DNA of 64,000 nucleotides from Sphingobacterium sp. ML3W (lineage in GTDB: Bacteria > Bacteroidota > Bacteroidia > Sphingobacteriales > Sphingobacteriaceae): NCBI RefSeq assembly GCF_000747525.1, contig NZ_CP009278.1, forward strand, positions 2,294,001-2,358,000, written 5' to 3'. Below, piece after piece: positions 16,111 through 24,418 of this stretch (position 1 is its first letter; each line of letters opens with the position of its first letter). The notes under the pieces are model-generated. The model saw nothing but the letters and a program-made list of their open reading frames with translations. It searched no databases and had not been told where the DNA came from. The position numbers and the translations under genes were made by a program.

Positions 16111-17118
16111 ATGGTAAAGTACAAATTAAGACGTGTTGATGATCCCTTGTGGAAATCGATACTGGAACAGACTTTTGCAGATTTCCTGCGATTTATGTTC
16201 CCCGAAGCTGAATCGTTATTTGACTTGAATAAACCTTTTGAATATCTCGACAAAGAATTTGAGACTTTATTTCCACCAGAAAAGAGTAATAAAGGTAAAA
16301 GATTTGTCGATAAGTTAGTAAAAGTCTATATGAAAGGTGGAGGTGAACAATTTATCTTCTGTCATATCGAGGTTCAGTCCAATAAGGGTAATAATGATTT
16401 GGAAAAACGGATGTTTGAATATTATTATAAAATCACAGATCGCTATCAGGTGCCAGTTTGTGCCATAGCGATATTGACGGATGAGAATAAACATTATAAA
16501 CCAAAGTTGTATGAACAAAGCTTTTTAGGAACTAGCTTAAAATATGAGTTCAATTACTATAAGATTCTAAGTCAAAATGAGGAAGATTTACGGTCTAATC
16601 CGAATCCATTTGCTGTTGTGGTATTAACGGCGTATTTGGCTATTGTTTATAACCATGTGACTGACCAAGAGCTTAAGGATATCAAACATGATCTTTATGA
16701 ACAGATGATGAAAAGAGACATGGAAAAGACTACACGTCAAGGTATTTATGATTTTCTGGCATATTATGTAAGCTTTGAAGATCAAGAAATTTTTATTAAA
16801 TTTGAACAAGAAATCGATACAAAATTAGGAAGGAGCACAACAATGGGTACACGTGAATATTTATTGGATAAGGCTAAGCGAGAGGGACAGGAGCAAGAAC
16901 GTGGATTAGCGGCAGTACGCATCAAGAAATTGGAAGCTCTTGCTGAGGCTGAAAGGGAGAAAGCTGAAGTAGAAAAAGCGAAAGCTGAGGTTGAAAGGGA
17001 GAAAGCTGAAATGGAAAAGTTCGAATCAGCTACTAAAATGTTGAATAGTGGTTTTGATGTAGCGATGATTTGTGATATTTTATCTCTGACACCGGAGCAA
17101 GTCGAAAAATTGAAATAA
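16111..17118 (+). CDS. Rpn-family recombination-promoting nuclease/putative transposase (PD-(D/E)XK), copy 1
   Basis: This 335-residue protein begins MVKYKLRRVDDPLWKSILEQTFADFLRFMFPEA, typical of the Rpn/PD-(D/E)XK transposase-like family. Likely catalytic positions are D67 (RFVDKLVKV) and E87-x-Q89 (CHIEVQS), the Gln replacing the usual Lys. A helical C-terminal part follows, then an EREKAEVEKAKAEVEREKAE coiled stretch (about 277-300) and a conserved tail (LNSGFDVAMICDILSLTPEQVEKLK). E. coli Rpn proteins cut DNA and promote recombination. A near-identical copy lies at 24419-25351, lacking the 25-residue coiled stretch. Both share about 100 bp upstream and a terminator. The gene is bracketed by repeats B and C with matching hairpin/direct-repeat modules. 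Confidence 0.82.
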   Translation: MVKYKLRRVDDPLWKSILEQTFADFLRFMFPEAESLFDLNKPFEYLDKEFETLFPPEKSNKGKRFVDKLVKVYMKGGGEQFIFCHIEVQSNKGNNDLEKRMFEYYYKITDRYQVPVCAIAILTDENKHYKPKLYEQSFLGTSLKYEFNYYKILSQNEEDLRSNPNPFAVVVLTAYLAIVYNHVTDQELKDIKHDLYEQMMKRDMEKTTRQGIYDFLAYYVSFEDQEIFIKFEQEIDTKLGRSTTMGTREYLLDKAKREGQEQERGLAAVRIKKLEALAEAEREKAEVEKAKAEVEREKAEMEKFESATKMLNSGFDVAMICDILSLTPEQVEKLK

Positions 17119-17138
17119 AGTTTTACAGAGTTAATATT

Positions 17139-17168
17139 AAAAAAAGGTGCCTTTGGTCACCTTTTTTT
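17139..17168 (+). terminator. Intrinsic terminator of Rpn gene 1
   Basis: AAAAAAAGGTG (17139-17149) pairs exactly with CACCTTTTTTT (17158-17168) around an 8-nt loop, 20 bp after the stop. The identical structure follows Rpn gene 2 at 25372-25401. Confidence 0.9.
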
Positions 17169-17247
17169 GTTGATATCAATTCTTTTTTAGAATAAGTATT
17201 TGCGCAGGGATGGTTGTGTACCATAGTAGTATGCCTTCGGCTGTAAT

Positions 17248-17480
17248 GTAGTAATGGTAGTTTTTTTGTGCCTCTTTCGCCGGCACAGGGCGACAAACGT
17301 TTGTCTTGACACAAAGTTTGACAAAAGTCAAGGCTGCATTCCTTTATGCTATTTCACCTCAAAGAGGCTAAATGAATTTAAACTCGTTTCACTCAGACAG
17401 AAATTCATTTTATACGCCTCTTAGTCGGTTCAATAACGCAGTCGGAATGTTAGGCCTTTTGGATAAGCCTGCTGTTGGGG
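17248..17480. repeat. Hairpin-rich intergenic repeat, copy C (short form)
   Basis: This copy shares the TGTGCC/GGCACA start and the complete 3' half with copies A and B. The middle block of about 120 bp is replaced by a shorter segment with the perfect palindrome GACAAACGTTTGTC and CTTGAC/GTCAAG. The AAATGAATTT/AAATTCATTT stem is extended by an outer AAGAGGC/GCCTCTT pairing. It is nearly identical to copy D and follows Rpn gene 1 at the same distance as D follows Rpn gene 2. Confidence 0.85.
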
Positions 17481-17501
17481 AGGGTGAGATGTAAGTAAAT
17501 G

Positions 17502-17595
17502 AAAAGTATAGGCTTATCTGTTATCGGATAAGCCTATATATTTTCAAAGTATTGGATATAATGTTATAAGTTATATTTTTTAGAATAAGTATTTG
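17502..17595. repeat. Hairpin plus 55-bp direct repeat, right flank of Rpn gene 1
   Basis: TATAGGCTTATC (17507-17518) pairs with GATAAGCCTATA (17527-17538). The segment 17541-17595 repeats 15928-15982 in the same orientation. The words TTTTTTAGAATAAGTATTTG occur here, at about 15963-15982, after each Rpn terminator (about 17184) and near 25417. Confidence 0.85.
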
Positions 17596-17708
17596 CGCAT
17601 AGCTGGACTCTTATTTCTACGCGAAAATTTGTGCGTTTAATGAAGTGAAATAGTATGTGTGTGTTTAGAAAATTTACTTATTTTTAAAGGAATTTAGTCA
17701 ATACCTTT

Positions 17709-20700
17709 ATGAGTTGGAAACCCATTATCTTCAGTATTTTAGCCTTTTTATATTCGATAGCCTTATTTGGGCAGTCGACATTATTCAACAGTCAACGTCA
17801 ATCTTCGGATTTTTATATCTATAAATTAAACCCCGAGGTCTTAAAAAAGATCCATAACGGAAAGGTAAAATTTAACGAGGATATGCTGACCGATTTTGTT
17901 CAAAAAGGGAAGTCTCGTGCGCAAAAATCCAGTTTACCACGTGGCAATTATGTTGAGGTCCGTGCTGATGAAAATAACTTGGTATATGATGAATTCATCG
18001 TTGATGATCTGTACGCTAAGGTCATTCCGACCGAAGCATTTGCGGTTTGCCTGTACGATTCATTGGGTAATATGATAACCGATGCCCAAGTGACCATGGG
18101 CAAGCATCAGGTATCTTACGATGGGGAGTTGGGCTATTATAAAGCTAAAAATGCTAAAACAGGTGATGTTGTCAGCATCTTACATAAAGGGGTATATCAT
18201 TATCTGCGCGTAGAAAAGAACTGGCCTTATGAAGAGAAGGTGTCCTTTTGGCAAAGTCTGAAAACAACGTGGCAGCGGACAAAGTATAATTTTAAAAGTC
18301 TTTTTCGTAAGAAAAAACATATTGATGTACAAAGCTTTATGGTCTTCAATAAACCAATGTATAAACCCAATGATCAGGTCAAATTTAAGGCTTATCTCGA
18401 AGATGGTAAATGGAAACCCAATCTAGATTCGGTGGATGTACATGTAGTGGGCTATGCGAAAGATACGGTCATAGCAAAACTTGCTCCATATCGTCCTGGA
18501 ATGTATACCTATTCTTTTGACTTAAATGTGGGACTGGATCTTACCCTGGATAAGCATTACCGTGTTGTACTGAAGTCGAGCAAATCCAAGCAAGCTTTGC
18601 TTGAAGAGTCATTTCGACATGAAGACTATGAATTGAAAAGTCTCACTTTTAGCATGAAATCTGATAAGACGGATTTTGCAAAAGGGGATAGTATACGCTT
18701 GAAGTTAAAGGTTGTCAATGAGAATGATATGCCAATTTATGATGGTCGAGTTGAATTGAAAGTTGTACCAAACATCTACCGTACAGGAAAGATGAAGGCC
18801 AATCAGGTAAATTTTGTTCCGGACACGTTATGGCAGACAACGGTATCTCTTACTGAGGTGGTCGAAAAGGAAATCGTCTTACCAGATTCGATTTTTCCGT
18901 CAGGTATTGGGCTTCCTTTTCAAGTTCTAGCTACCTACCTCAGTTCTGATAATGAGCGACATGAACAAAGACTGCAACTCAATTTGCTCGATACGGAGAG
19001 AGAAATTCGTATCGCCGTTAAAGATGGGCAGGCGGAGATTAAATATTTTGAGAAAGGTATAGAAAAATCAAGCGATGCTAAGATCGAACTGTTGGGTGAA
19101 AACGATGAAATGTTGCGCATAGAACAAGTCCGTCTACCGCATATTATGCCGCTCGCATGGCAGGCAACGGAAATAGGAGTCGAGGCGAATGGAATTTCCG
19201 AAATCTTGGATTTGGCTCGGGAACAAACGGCACAGCTCACTTATCGGTTTTATCGTACGACCGATTCGGTGTTATTGACGGTGAATAATCCGGCTGCTAT
19301 TCCTTTTTGGTACCAGGTGAGGAAGGCTAATAAGATGATTGCGTCAGGTTATGGTACGCAATTAAACCGAGCATTTTTAGAACGAGGAAAAGATGGGTAT
19401 AGCATGCAGATTACCTATCTTTTTGCAGGTCGTGCCAAAGTTATGAAGGAAGATCTTCCTTTTATGCAGAAAAATCTGAATCTAGAGGTCAATACAGCGA
19501 CGACGGTGTATCCTGGTCAAAAGGCTGCAGTGCAGTTGTCCGTAACCGATAAGTTGGGTAAACCTGTGCCGGATGTCGATATTACGGCGTATGGATTTAC
19601 ATCAAAATTTAAATATGCAAGTGTTCCAAATGTCAAGATTGGAGGGCTGATGCGGACTGCTCAACCGTTCCAGAATTTTAATTTTGATCTGGATGAAGAC
19701 CAGTTGAGACATCAGGAGGCATTAAAGGACTGGGCGAGATGGTCTAAAGAAATGCAGCTTGATACGATTGCTTTTTACCAATTTTTATTTCCTAAAGTTT
19801 ATTATCAGGCATCGCAACCGATAGCAGAAGTCAAAAGCCAAATTTCGCCATATCTGATGGTAAACGGTTTGGTGCAAGGGGTTCATATGATGTGGATAGA
19901 TGGTGTTTTGACTTATGCGAAACAGAGTCAGCACCACGATGATTATATTTTTGAGATCTATCCGGGGCAGCATGAATTTAAATTCAGAACAAACGATAAA
20001 GAGGTTGTGGTGAAAGGATTCCGCGTTGAAAAAGGTAGCAGAACGATTGTATCCTTTAATATATCGCAGGATACAATTGGATTCACCTATCCGGATGAAA
20101 AGTTGGGAAAAGGACAGATCTTGGTCAAAGTGCTGCCTAAGGACGATGTTGGAAAACTGAAAGATGCAGAAGTAACGGAACTCAAAAAACAGTTGATCTC
20201 GGTAACCAATAATTTTGGCGTTTGGCAATTGCCAAACCTAAATGTGCCTATCGAAATGCCAGCTTATATCCAGACTTCAGGTGATCTTTTTTATCTGAAT
20301 CCTATTCTGAACAGGGCCTATAATAGCAGGCTTCGGACCCAAGTGCCACTACCTGTTTTGGTAGGTCCGTTTCCGCGTACAGAAATGTATAATGGAGTGC
20401 CCAAAATAGCAACATTGATTGTGGATACGACATCAATTGGTCGTTTTGAAATAGAGGGTGGCTATCAATATACGCTTTATGAGCAGTACCAAAAATTGAA
20501 AAGCTTCGATGCGGACTATATTCGGAAAGATGCACCTTATTATAAACCGCAAATGGATTTTAAGAGGAAGTTATGGACACGTAGTGATATTTATGAAAAT
20601 GTGGCAAGCAAATTTAAGGAGATCATGCAAAATAGCAGTGGAATCGCACAATCTGTATTGGCCAAAAAAGACCCCAAAGAACCAACCTTTAGCCTCAATT

Positions 20701-23693
20701 TAAGCTATGGTTTGGATGCTGAACAAAAGCTTATCAAGCCTGCTTTGATCTTCATAGAGCCTGCAAAAGCGGAAGACCGTAGGTATTATAGATTGTATTA
20801 TGGGGCTGAAAATAGTTTGCGTAATTTACCTGTTGGTGATATCATCTTGCATGTGGTAAAAGACGATTCGACAGCATATAGTTTGGCCGTATCGCTAAAG
20901 TCGAATGGGCTAAATTATCTGAAACTAGACGGTATACAGTGGCAACCGCGATCAACTCATGCTGCGGTGGCTTATAAAATGGTCCGTGATGAAACTGTTG
21001 CGCACAAGGTATTGCATCCGCTTCGTGATTCTATTCAATATGAACAACGGGGTAATGGTCAAGATCTAAAAATAAACAAGGCTGAATTCACTGCAAAGCG
21101 TAATAACAGTTCGTCTGTTAGAATTTTGGTTTATGATGGTGATGCACCAGTGATCGGGGCTACGGTTAAAAATATCCTTACGAAACAGCAGTATTTTTCC
21201 AATTTTGATGGTAGTATCGAATTGAAGCTTTCGGATGAAAAAGCAGTACAGTTACAGATTATTGCGATAGGCTATACTCCTGCGGATATTAAGGTGTCTA
21301 TGGGTAAGGATTATTTTGTTGAACTTAAGGCGGAGGACAATCAATTGGATGAGGTGGTTGTATTGGGGATGGTTGCCCAAAAGAGGGTAAGTATGACCGG
21401 GTCAGTTACAAGTTTCACGACCAATAATACGGCAAATTTACTAGAAGGGAAGGTGAGCGGTGTCTTGATTCGAGGTAATAGCAGTACGGATGCTGGTGCA
21501 AAACCGCTGATATTGGTGAATGGAGTGGTATTCGAAGGTGATTTTGCTACTTTAGATCCGGCTACAATCGCTTCAGTGAATACGGTAAAGGATCAGTCCA
21601 TGGTTGCATTATATGGCGCAAAGGCTGCCAATGGGGTCATTATGATACAAACAAAAACTGGAACTGCCCCCGCAACACAAACTAATGCTGCTATGCCTTA
21701 CCTGGAATCGGGTAATACGATGCGGGTCAATTTTCATGATGATGCTTTCTGGCAACCGAAGCTAATCACAGATGCAGCGGGAAAAGCAAGTTTTGAGACC
21801 ACTTATCCAGATGATATTACCAATTGGAGAACAATCTTTATTGCCAAGGGCGTGAAAGATTTTGCAGATATCCAAGAGTTGAACATTAAAGCTTTCAAAG
21901 CTGTTTCTGCACATCTGGGTACTCCTAGATTTGCTATTCGTGGCGATCAGTTTAACGCAATGGGTAGAATAGTGAATTATCTTGGCGATAGTTTGGATGT
22001 GTTACGGACAATCCATAATGGGATGGATTCGATAAAAACGAATTTGAAAATAGCGAAGTCATACCGCGATCCGATTGCTGTTCGGGCGGAGAGGGGCGAT
22101 AGCTTGCAGCTTTCGTATGCGATTGGTCTTTCCAATGGCTACTTTGATGGCGAGAAACGAAGCATTCCGATTTTTGAAAAAGGACTGGAGCAGCATCAGG
22201 GTGATTTTAAGGTGTTGAATGGAACAGAAGAATATCAGTTAAAAACATCATCTGAGCTGGGAGAAATCACCGTGCATGCCGAGGCAAATTCATGGGAATT
22301 CATCCAGCGCGAAATCGCACATATAGATGCTTATAAGTTTTTGTGCAACGAACAGCTGGCATCAAAATTAAGTGCGCTACTTTCTAAGAAAGAACTAACA
22401 AAACTCTTGGCGAAACCGTTTGAAGAAGAGAAAAAAATCCTTAACCTTTTGAAAGAATTGCAGAAAAACAAGAATGCAGTTGGGGGTTGGGGCTGGTGGA
22501 ATAAAGGTGAAACGGTAACATGGATCAGTAATTATGTCGTTTCTGTACTATTGGATGCCGAGGATGCAGGATATCGTACAGATTTGACAAGAAAGCTGTA
22601 TATCGAACGGGAAGAGGAGAGCTTGAAAAGAAGTCTGGCTTCTTTGGACGTTCTTTGGAATAAAGATAAACTCAATATGGCCAAGGAAGGGCTGTTTAAC
22701 TCATTGGTGTTTTTAAACCGACTGGATCCTAATACGGATTATAAAAACTATTTCCTTGCTATTGATGGAAAGTTGAAGAGTAAGTCAACGAAGGATATGT
22801 TGCTGAAATATCTGTTGATGGCTAAATTGGGGGTCACGGATGCTCATGCCGCGGATACTGTGCTCAAATATGCTTCAAAAACAATTTTGGGCGGTATGTA
22901 TTGGACTGCGAGAAAGGCTTCTGATAAGAATGAAAGGGTATTTCTCAATCCGACCGAGACGCATACTGAAAATACGTTATTGGCGTATGAGGTATTGAAA
23001 ACAATCGGCGGGCATGAACCAGATCTGGAGCTTATTCGAAATTATTTCTTTGCACAGAAGCAACAGGGTAACTGGAACAATATATATGAGTCTTCACGGA
23101 TCATTCGAAGTATTCTTCCAGATTTATTGAAAGAGGGTGAAACCTTTGAGGCACCTGTGGCGATTGTCAACGCAAAGCGTATTACCGAATTCCCTTATAC
23201 GCAGAAATTTGCGCCGAATGAACAGATTCGTGTCCGGAAAGAAGGGACAGGACCGTTGTTTCTGACTGCATATCAAAACTTTTGGAATGCCAATCCTGCT
23301 CTTGAAAAAGATAAGGGTTTGACTGTTTCTACTCGATTTAAAGATGGAAATGGGACAGTAACTACGTTAAAAGAAGGTCAACCGATCAAAGTTGAAGTTA
23401 CTGTATCGTTGACGGGAGAGGCTGAATACATCCAGCTTGAAGTTCCGATTCCTGCGGGATGTACTTATGAAAGTAAATCGCCCGGATATTACCGTAATGA
23501 AGCGCATCGCGAACATTTTAAGGATAGGGTAGTTATCTTTTGCCCCAAATTGAGTAAAGGGACGCATACTTTTGAAGTCGAGTTATTACCACGTTATACG
23601 GGGGTGTATACGGTAAATCCGGCAAAGGCCGAGTTGATGTATTTTCCGGTTTTTTATGGTAATGAAAAGATGAATGAAATCGTGGTGGAGTAG
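17709..23693 (+). CDS. Alpha-2-macroglobulin-like giant secreted protein with inserted carboxypeptidase-regulatory and TonB-plug-like domains
   Basis: This 1994-residue protein has a signal peptide (IIFSILAFLYSIALFGQ). Macroglobulin domains include an MG2 signature near residue 214 (KPMYKPNDQVKFKAYLED). A carboxypeptidase-like regulatory domain at about 1137-1210 (VRILVYDGDAPVIGATVKNI) is followed by LDEVVVLGM and a plug-like stretch (about 1240-1320, LLEGKVSGVLIRG, PLILVNGVVFEG, ALYGAKAANGVIMIQT) as in SusC-type receptors, but with no beta-barrel. The A2M signature follows near 1337 (FHDDAFWQPKL, PDDITNWRTIF). A helical toroid-like region sits around 1590 (AVGGWGWW), with a receptor-binding-like C-terminus. 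No CxEQ thioester is visible. Bacterial relatives are envelope protease traps or surface proteins; the role here is unknown. The gene lies alone between the two Rpn units. Confidence 0.82.
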   Translation: MSWKPIIFSILAFLYSIALFGQSTLFNSQRQSSDFYIYKLNPEVLKKIHNGKVKFNEDMLTDFVQKGKSRAQKSSLPRGNYVEVRADENNLVYDEFIVDDLYAKVIPTEAFAVCLYDSLGNMITDAQVTMGKHQVSYDGELGYYKAKNAKTGDVVSILHKGVYHYLRVEKNWPYEEKVSFWQSLKTTWQRTKYNFKSLFRKKKHIDVQSFMVFNKPMYKPNDQVKFKAYLEDGKWKPNLDSVDVHVVGYAKDTVIAKLAPYRPGMYTYSFDLNVGLDLTLDKHYRVVLKSSKSKQALLEESFRHEDYELKSLTFSMKSDKTDFAKGDSIRLKLKVVNENDMPIYDGRVELKVVPNIYRTGKMKANQVNFVPDTLWQTTVSLTEVVEKEIVLPDSIFPSGIGLPFQVLATYLSSDNERHEQRLQLNLLDTEREIRIAVKDGQAEIKYFEKGIEKSSDAKIELLGENDEMLRIEQVRLPHIMPLAWQATEIGVEANGISEILDLAREQTAQLTYRFYRTTDSVLLTVNNPAAIPFWYQVRKANKMIASGYGTQLNRAFLERGKDGYSMQITYLFAGRAKVMKEDLPFMQKNLNLEVNTATTVYPGQKAAVQLSVTDKLGKPVPDVDITAYGFTSKFKYASVPNVKIGGLMRTAQPFQNFNFDLDEDQLRHQEALKDWARWSKEMQLDTIAFYQFLFPKVYYQASQPIAEVKSQISPYLMVNGLVQGVHMMWIDGVLTYAKQSQHHDDYIFEIYPGQHEFKFRTNDKEVVVKGFRVEKGSRTIVSFNISQDTIGFTYPDEKLGKGQILVKVLPKDDVGKLKDAEVTELKKQLISVTNNFGVWQLPNLNVPIEMPAYIQTSGDLFYLNPILNRAYNSRLRTQVPLPVLVGPFPRTEMYNGVPKIATLIVDTTSIGRFEIEGGYQYTLYEQYQKLKSFDADYIRKDAPYYKPQMDFKRKLWTRSDIYENVASKFKEIMQNSSGIAQSVLAKKDPKEPTFSLNLSYGLDAEQKLIKPALIFIEPAKAEDRRYYRLYYGAENSLRNLPVGDIILHVVKDDSTAYSLAVSLKSNGLNYLKLDGIQWQPRSTHAAVAYKMVRDETVAHKVLHPLRDSIQYEQRGNGQDLKINKAEFTAKRNNSSSVRILVYDGDAPVIGATVKNILTKQQYFSNFDGSIELKLSDEKAVQLQIIAIGYTPADIKVSMGKDYFVELKAEDNQLDEVVVLGMVAQKRVSMTGSVTSFTTNNTANLLEGKVSGVLIRGNSSTDAGAKPLILVNGVVFEGDFATLDPATIASVNTVKDQSMVALYGAKAANGVIMIQTKTGTAPATQTNAAMPYLESGNTMRVNFHDDAFWQPKLITDAAGKASFETTYPDDITNWRTIFIAKGVKDFADIQELNIKAFKAVSAHLGTPRFAIRGDQFNAMGRIVNYLGDSLDVLRTIHNGMDSIKTNLKIAKSYRDPIAVRAERGDSLQLSYAIGLSNGYFDGEKRSIPIFEKGLEQHQGDFKVLNGTEEYQLKTSSELGEITVHAEANSWEFIQREIAHIDAYKFLCNEQLASKLSALLSKKELTKLLAKPFEEEKKILNLLKELQKNKNAVGGWGWWNKGETVTWISNYVVSVLLDAEDAGYRTDLTRKLYIEREEESLKRSLASLDVLWNKDKLNMAKEGLFNSLVFLNRLDPNTDYKNYFLAIDGKLKSKSTKDMLLKYLLMAKLGVTDAHAADTVLKYASKTILGGMYWTARKASDKNERVFLNPTETHTENTLLAYEVLKTIGGHEPDLELIRNYFFAQKQQGNWNNIYESSRIIRSILPDLLKEGETFEAPVAIVNAKRITEFPYTQKFAPNEQIRVRKEGTGPLFLTAYQNFWNANPALEKDKGLTVSTRFKDGNGTVTTLKEGQPIKVEVTVSLTGEAEYIQLEVPIPAGCTYESKSPGYYRNEAHREHFKDRVVIFCPKLSKGTHTFEVELLPRYTGVYTVNPAKAELMYFPVFYGNEKMNEIVVE

Positions 23694-23796
23694 CAGAGTT
23701 AAGAAGTAACGAAGTGAAGGAGTGACTGAGTTAAGAAGTGAAGGAGTTAAGAAGTAACTTAGTGAAGGAGTAATTTAGTGACGAAGTAAAGGAGTG
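23690..23796. repeat. Degenerate 8-bp tandem repeat tract starting at the macroglobulin stop codon
   Basis: From the stop onward the sequence parses into in-phase octamers: GTAGCAGA, GTTAAGAA, GTAACGAA, GTGAAGGA, GTGACTGA, GTTAAGAA, GTGAAGGA, GTTAAGAA, GTAACTTA, GTGAAGGA, GTAATTTA, GTGACGAA, GTAAAGGA. The consensus is about GTKAMRRA. The first unit contains the TAG stop of the gene. Similar tracts lie at 25717-25898 and 47449-47530. Confidence 0.85.
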
Positions 23797-23832
23797 TTGA
23801 TTTCAAATTCAATAGTATAAAAGTATATAATC

Positions 23833-24156
23833 ATGAGTAAAGATAATTTTGAAGAAATCATTGGTCGCTCCGTAGCGATTAGAGAAAAATACCACGAGCT
23901 GGAGATGATGCATCATGGAAGCGAATGGACTGTAGAGGAAGATGCGCTTGCTTATTTGACTGATGCTGGATTGGTAGGGCGAAATATAATGGCGCAACAG
24001 CAACGCTGGCCCAAAAGTGGTTCTGAAGCTGATCTGGAGCATAAACTAGGTAAAAATATTTGGTGGTTGATTGTATTGGCAGAAAGGTCCGGGATTAATA
24101 TACAAGATGCTGTTAATAATTTTCTAACCAAAACAGAGACAGCATTAAAAAAGTAA
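23833..24156 (+). CDS. MazG-like nucleotide pyrophosphohydrolase-type protein
   Basis: This 107-residue all-helical protein has an N-terminal IGRSVAIREKYHELEMMHHGSEWTVEEDALAYLTDAGLVGRNIMAQQQRWPK. The segment ADLEHKLGKNIWWLIVLAERSGINIQDAVNNFLTKTETALKK follows. The acidic E/D pairs on the helices (YHELE, then DLEHKLGKNIWW) and the size match the MazG-related dNTP pyrophosphatase superfamily, which hydrolyses nucleoside triphosphates to monophosphates with Mg2+. It is cytoplasmic. It is a single gene, 36 bp after the octamer tract and directly before a hipBA-type operator array. The specificity is not known and the assignment rests on pattern. Confidence 0.7.
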   Translation: MSKDNFEEIIGRSVAIREKYHELEMMHHGSEWTVEEDALAYLTDAGLVGRNIMAQQQRWPKSGSEADLEHKLGKNIWWLIVLAERSGINIQDAVNNFLTKTETALKK

Positions 24157-24160
24157 CTTA

Positions 24161-24254
24161 TACCCGATAGGGTATTTTTTGTCTTGTTTTTGATATTTCA
24201 TACCCGAAAGGGTATAAAAAAGATTAATTCCTCTATTTTATACCTTATCGGGTA
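24161..24254. promoter_or_regulatory. Three TACCC-N4-GGGTA operator palindromes phased at 40 bp (hipBA-type promoter)
   Basis: TACCCGATAGGGTA (24161-24174), TACCCGAAAGGGTA (24201-24214) and TACCTTATCGGGTA (24241-24254) start exactly 40 bp apart. The spacer TTTGTCTTGTTTTTGA and the 3' flank TATAATTTGT recur in the second array at 55075-55168. A truncated gene start reading MEDKGISMNTIG lies 26 bp downstream. E. coli HipB operators are similar inverted repeats, so HipB-type binding is inferred. Confidence 0.75.
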
Positions 24255-24279
24255 TAATTTGTAGATATTTCTTGTACTT

Positions 24280-24318
24280 ATGGAAGACAAAGGAATAAGT
24301 ATGAATACAATAGGTTAG
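24280..24318 (+). pseudogene. Start of a hipB-like antitoxin gene cut off by the Rpn unit
   Basis: ATG 24280 begins MEDKGISMNTIG and then meets TAG. MNTIG is a common start of Bacteroidota HipB/Y4mF-type XRE antitoxins. From GGTTAG at 24313 onward the DNA is the same as the upstream flank of Rpn gene 1 (from 16005). The rest of the antitoxin and any hipA are missing. The reading is inferred from only 12 residues plus the operator array directly upstream. Confidence 0.45.
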
Positions 24319-24418
24319 TGATTAAATGCTAAATTAATTGGGATTAAAAGCTATCATATTTAGTATTATTGATAATTTATCATTATATTAGCTCTTGTTA
24401 ATCAGTTGACTATGAGTT

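Noticed and set aside
19785..20228. Minus-strand open frame of 147 codons inside the macroglobulin gene
   Set aside because: It is antisense to continuous coding sequence, with no start context and no domain.
23690..23796. Octamer tract read as a C-terminal extension or a small gene
   Set aside because: The macroglobulin stop codon is inside the first unit, and the 8-bp period breaks every frame.
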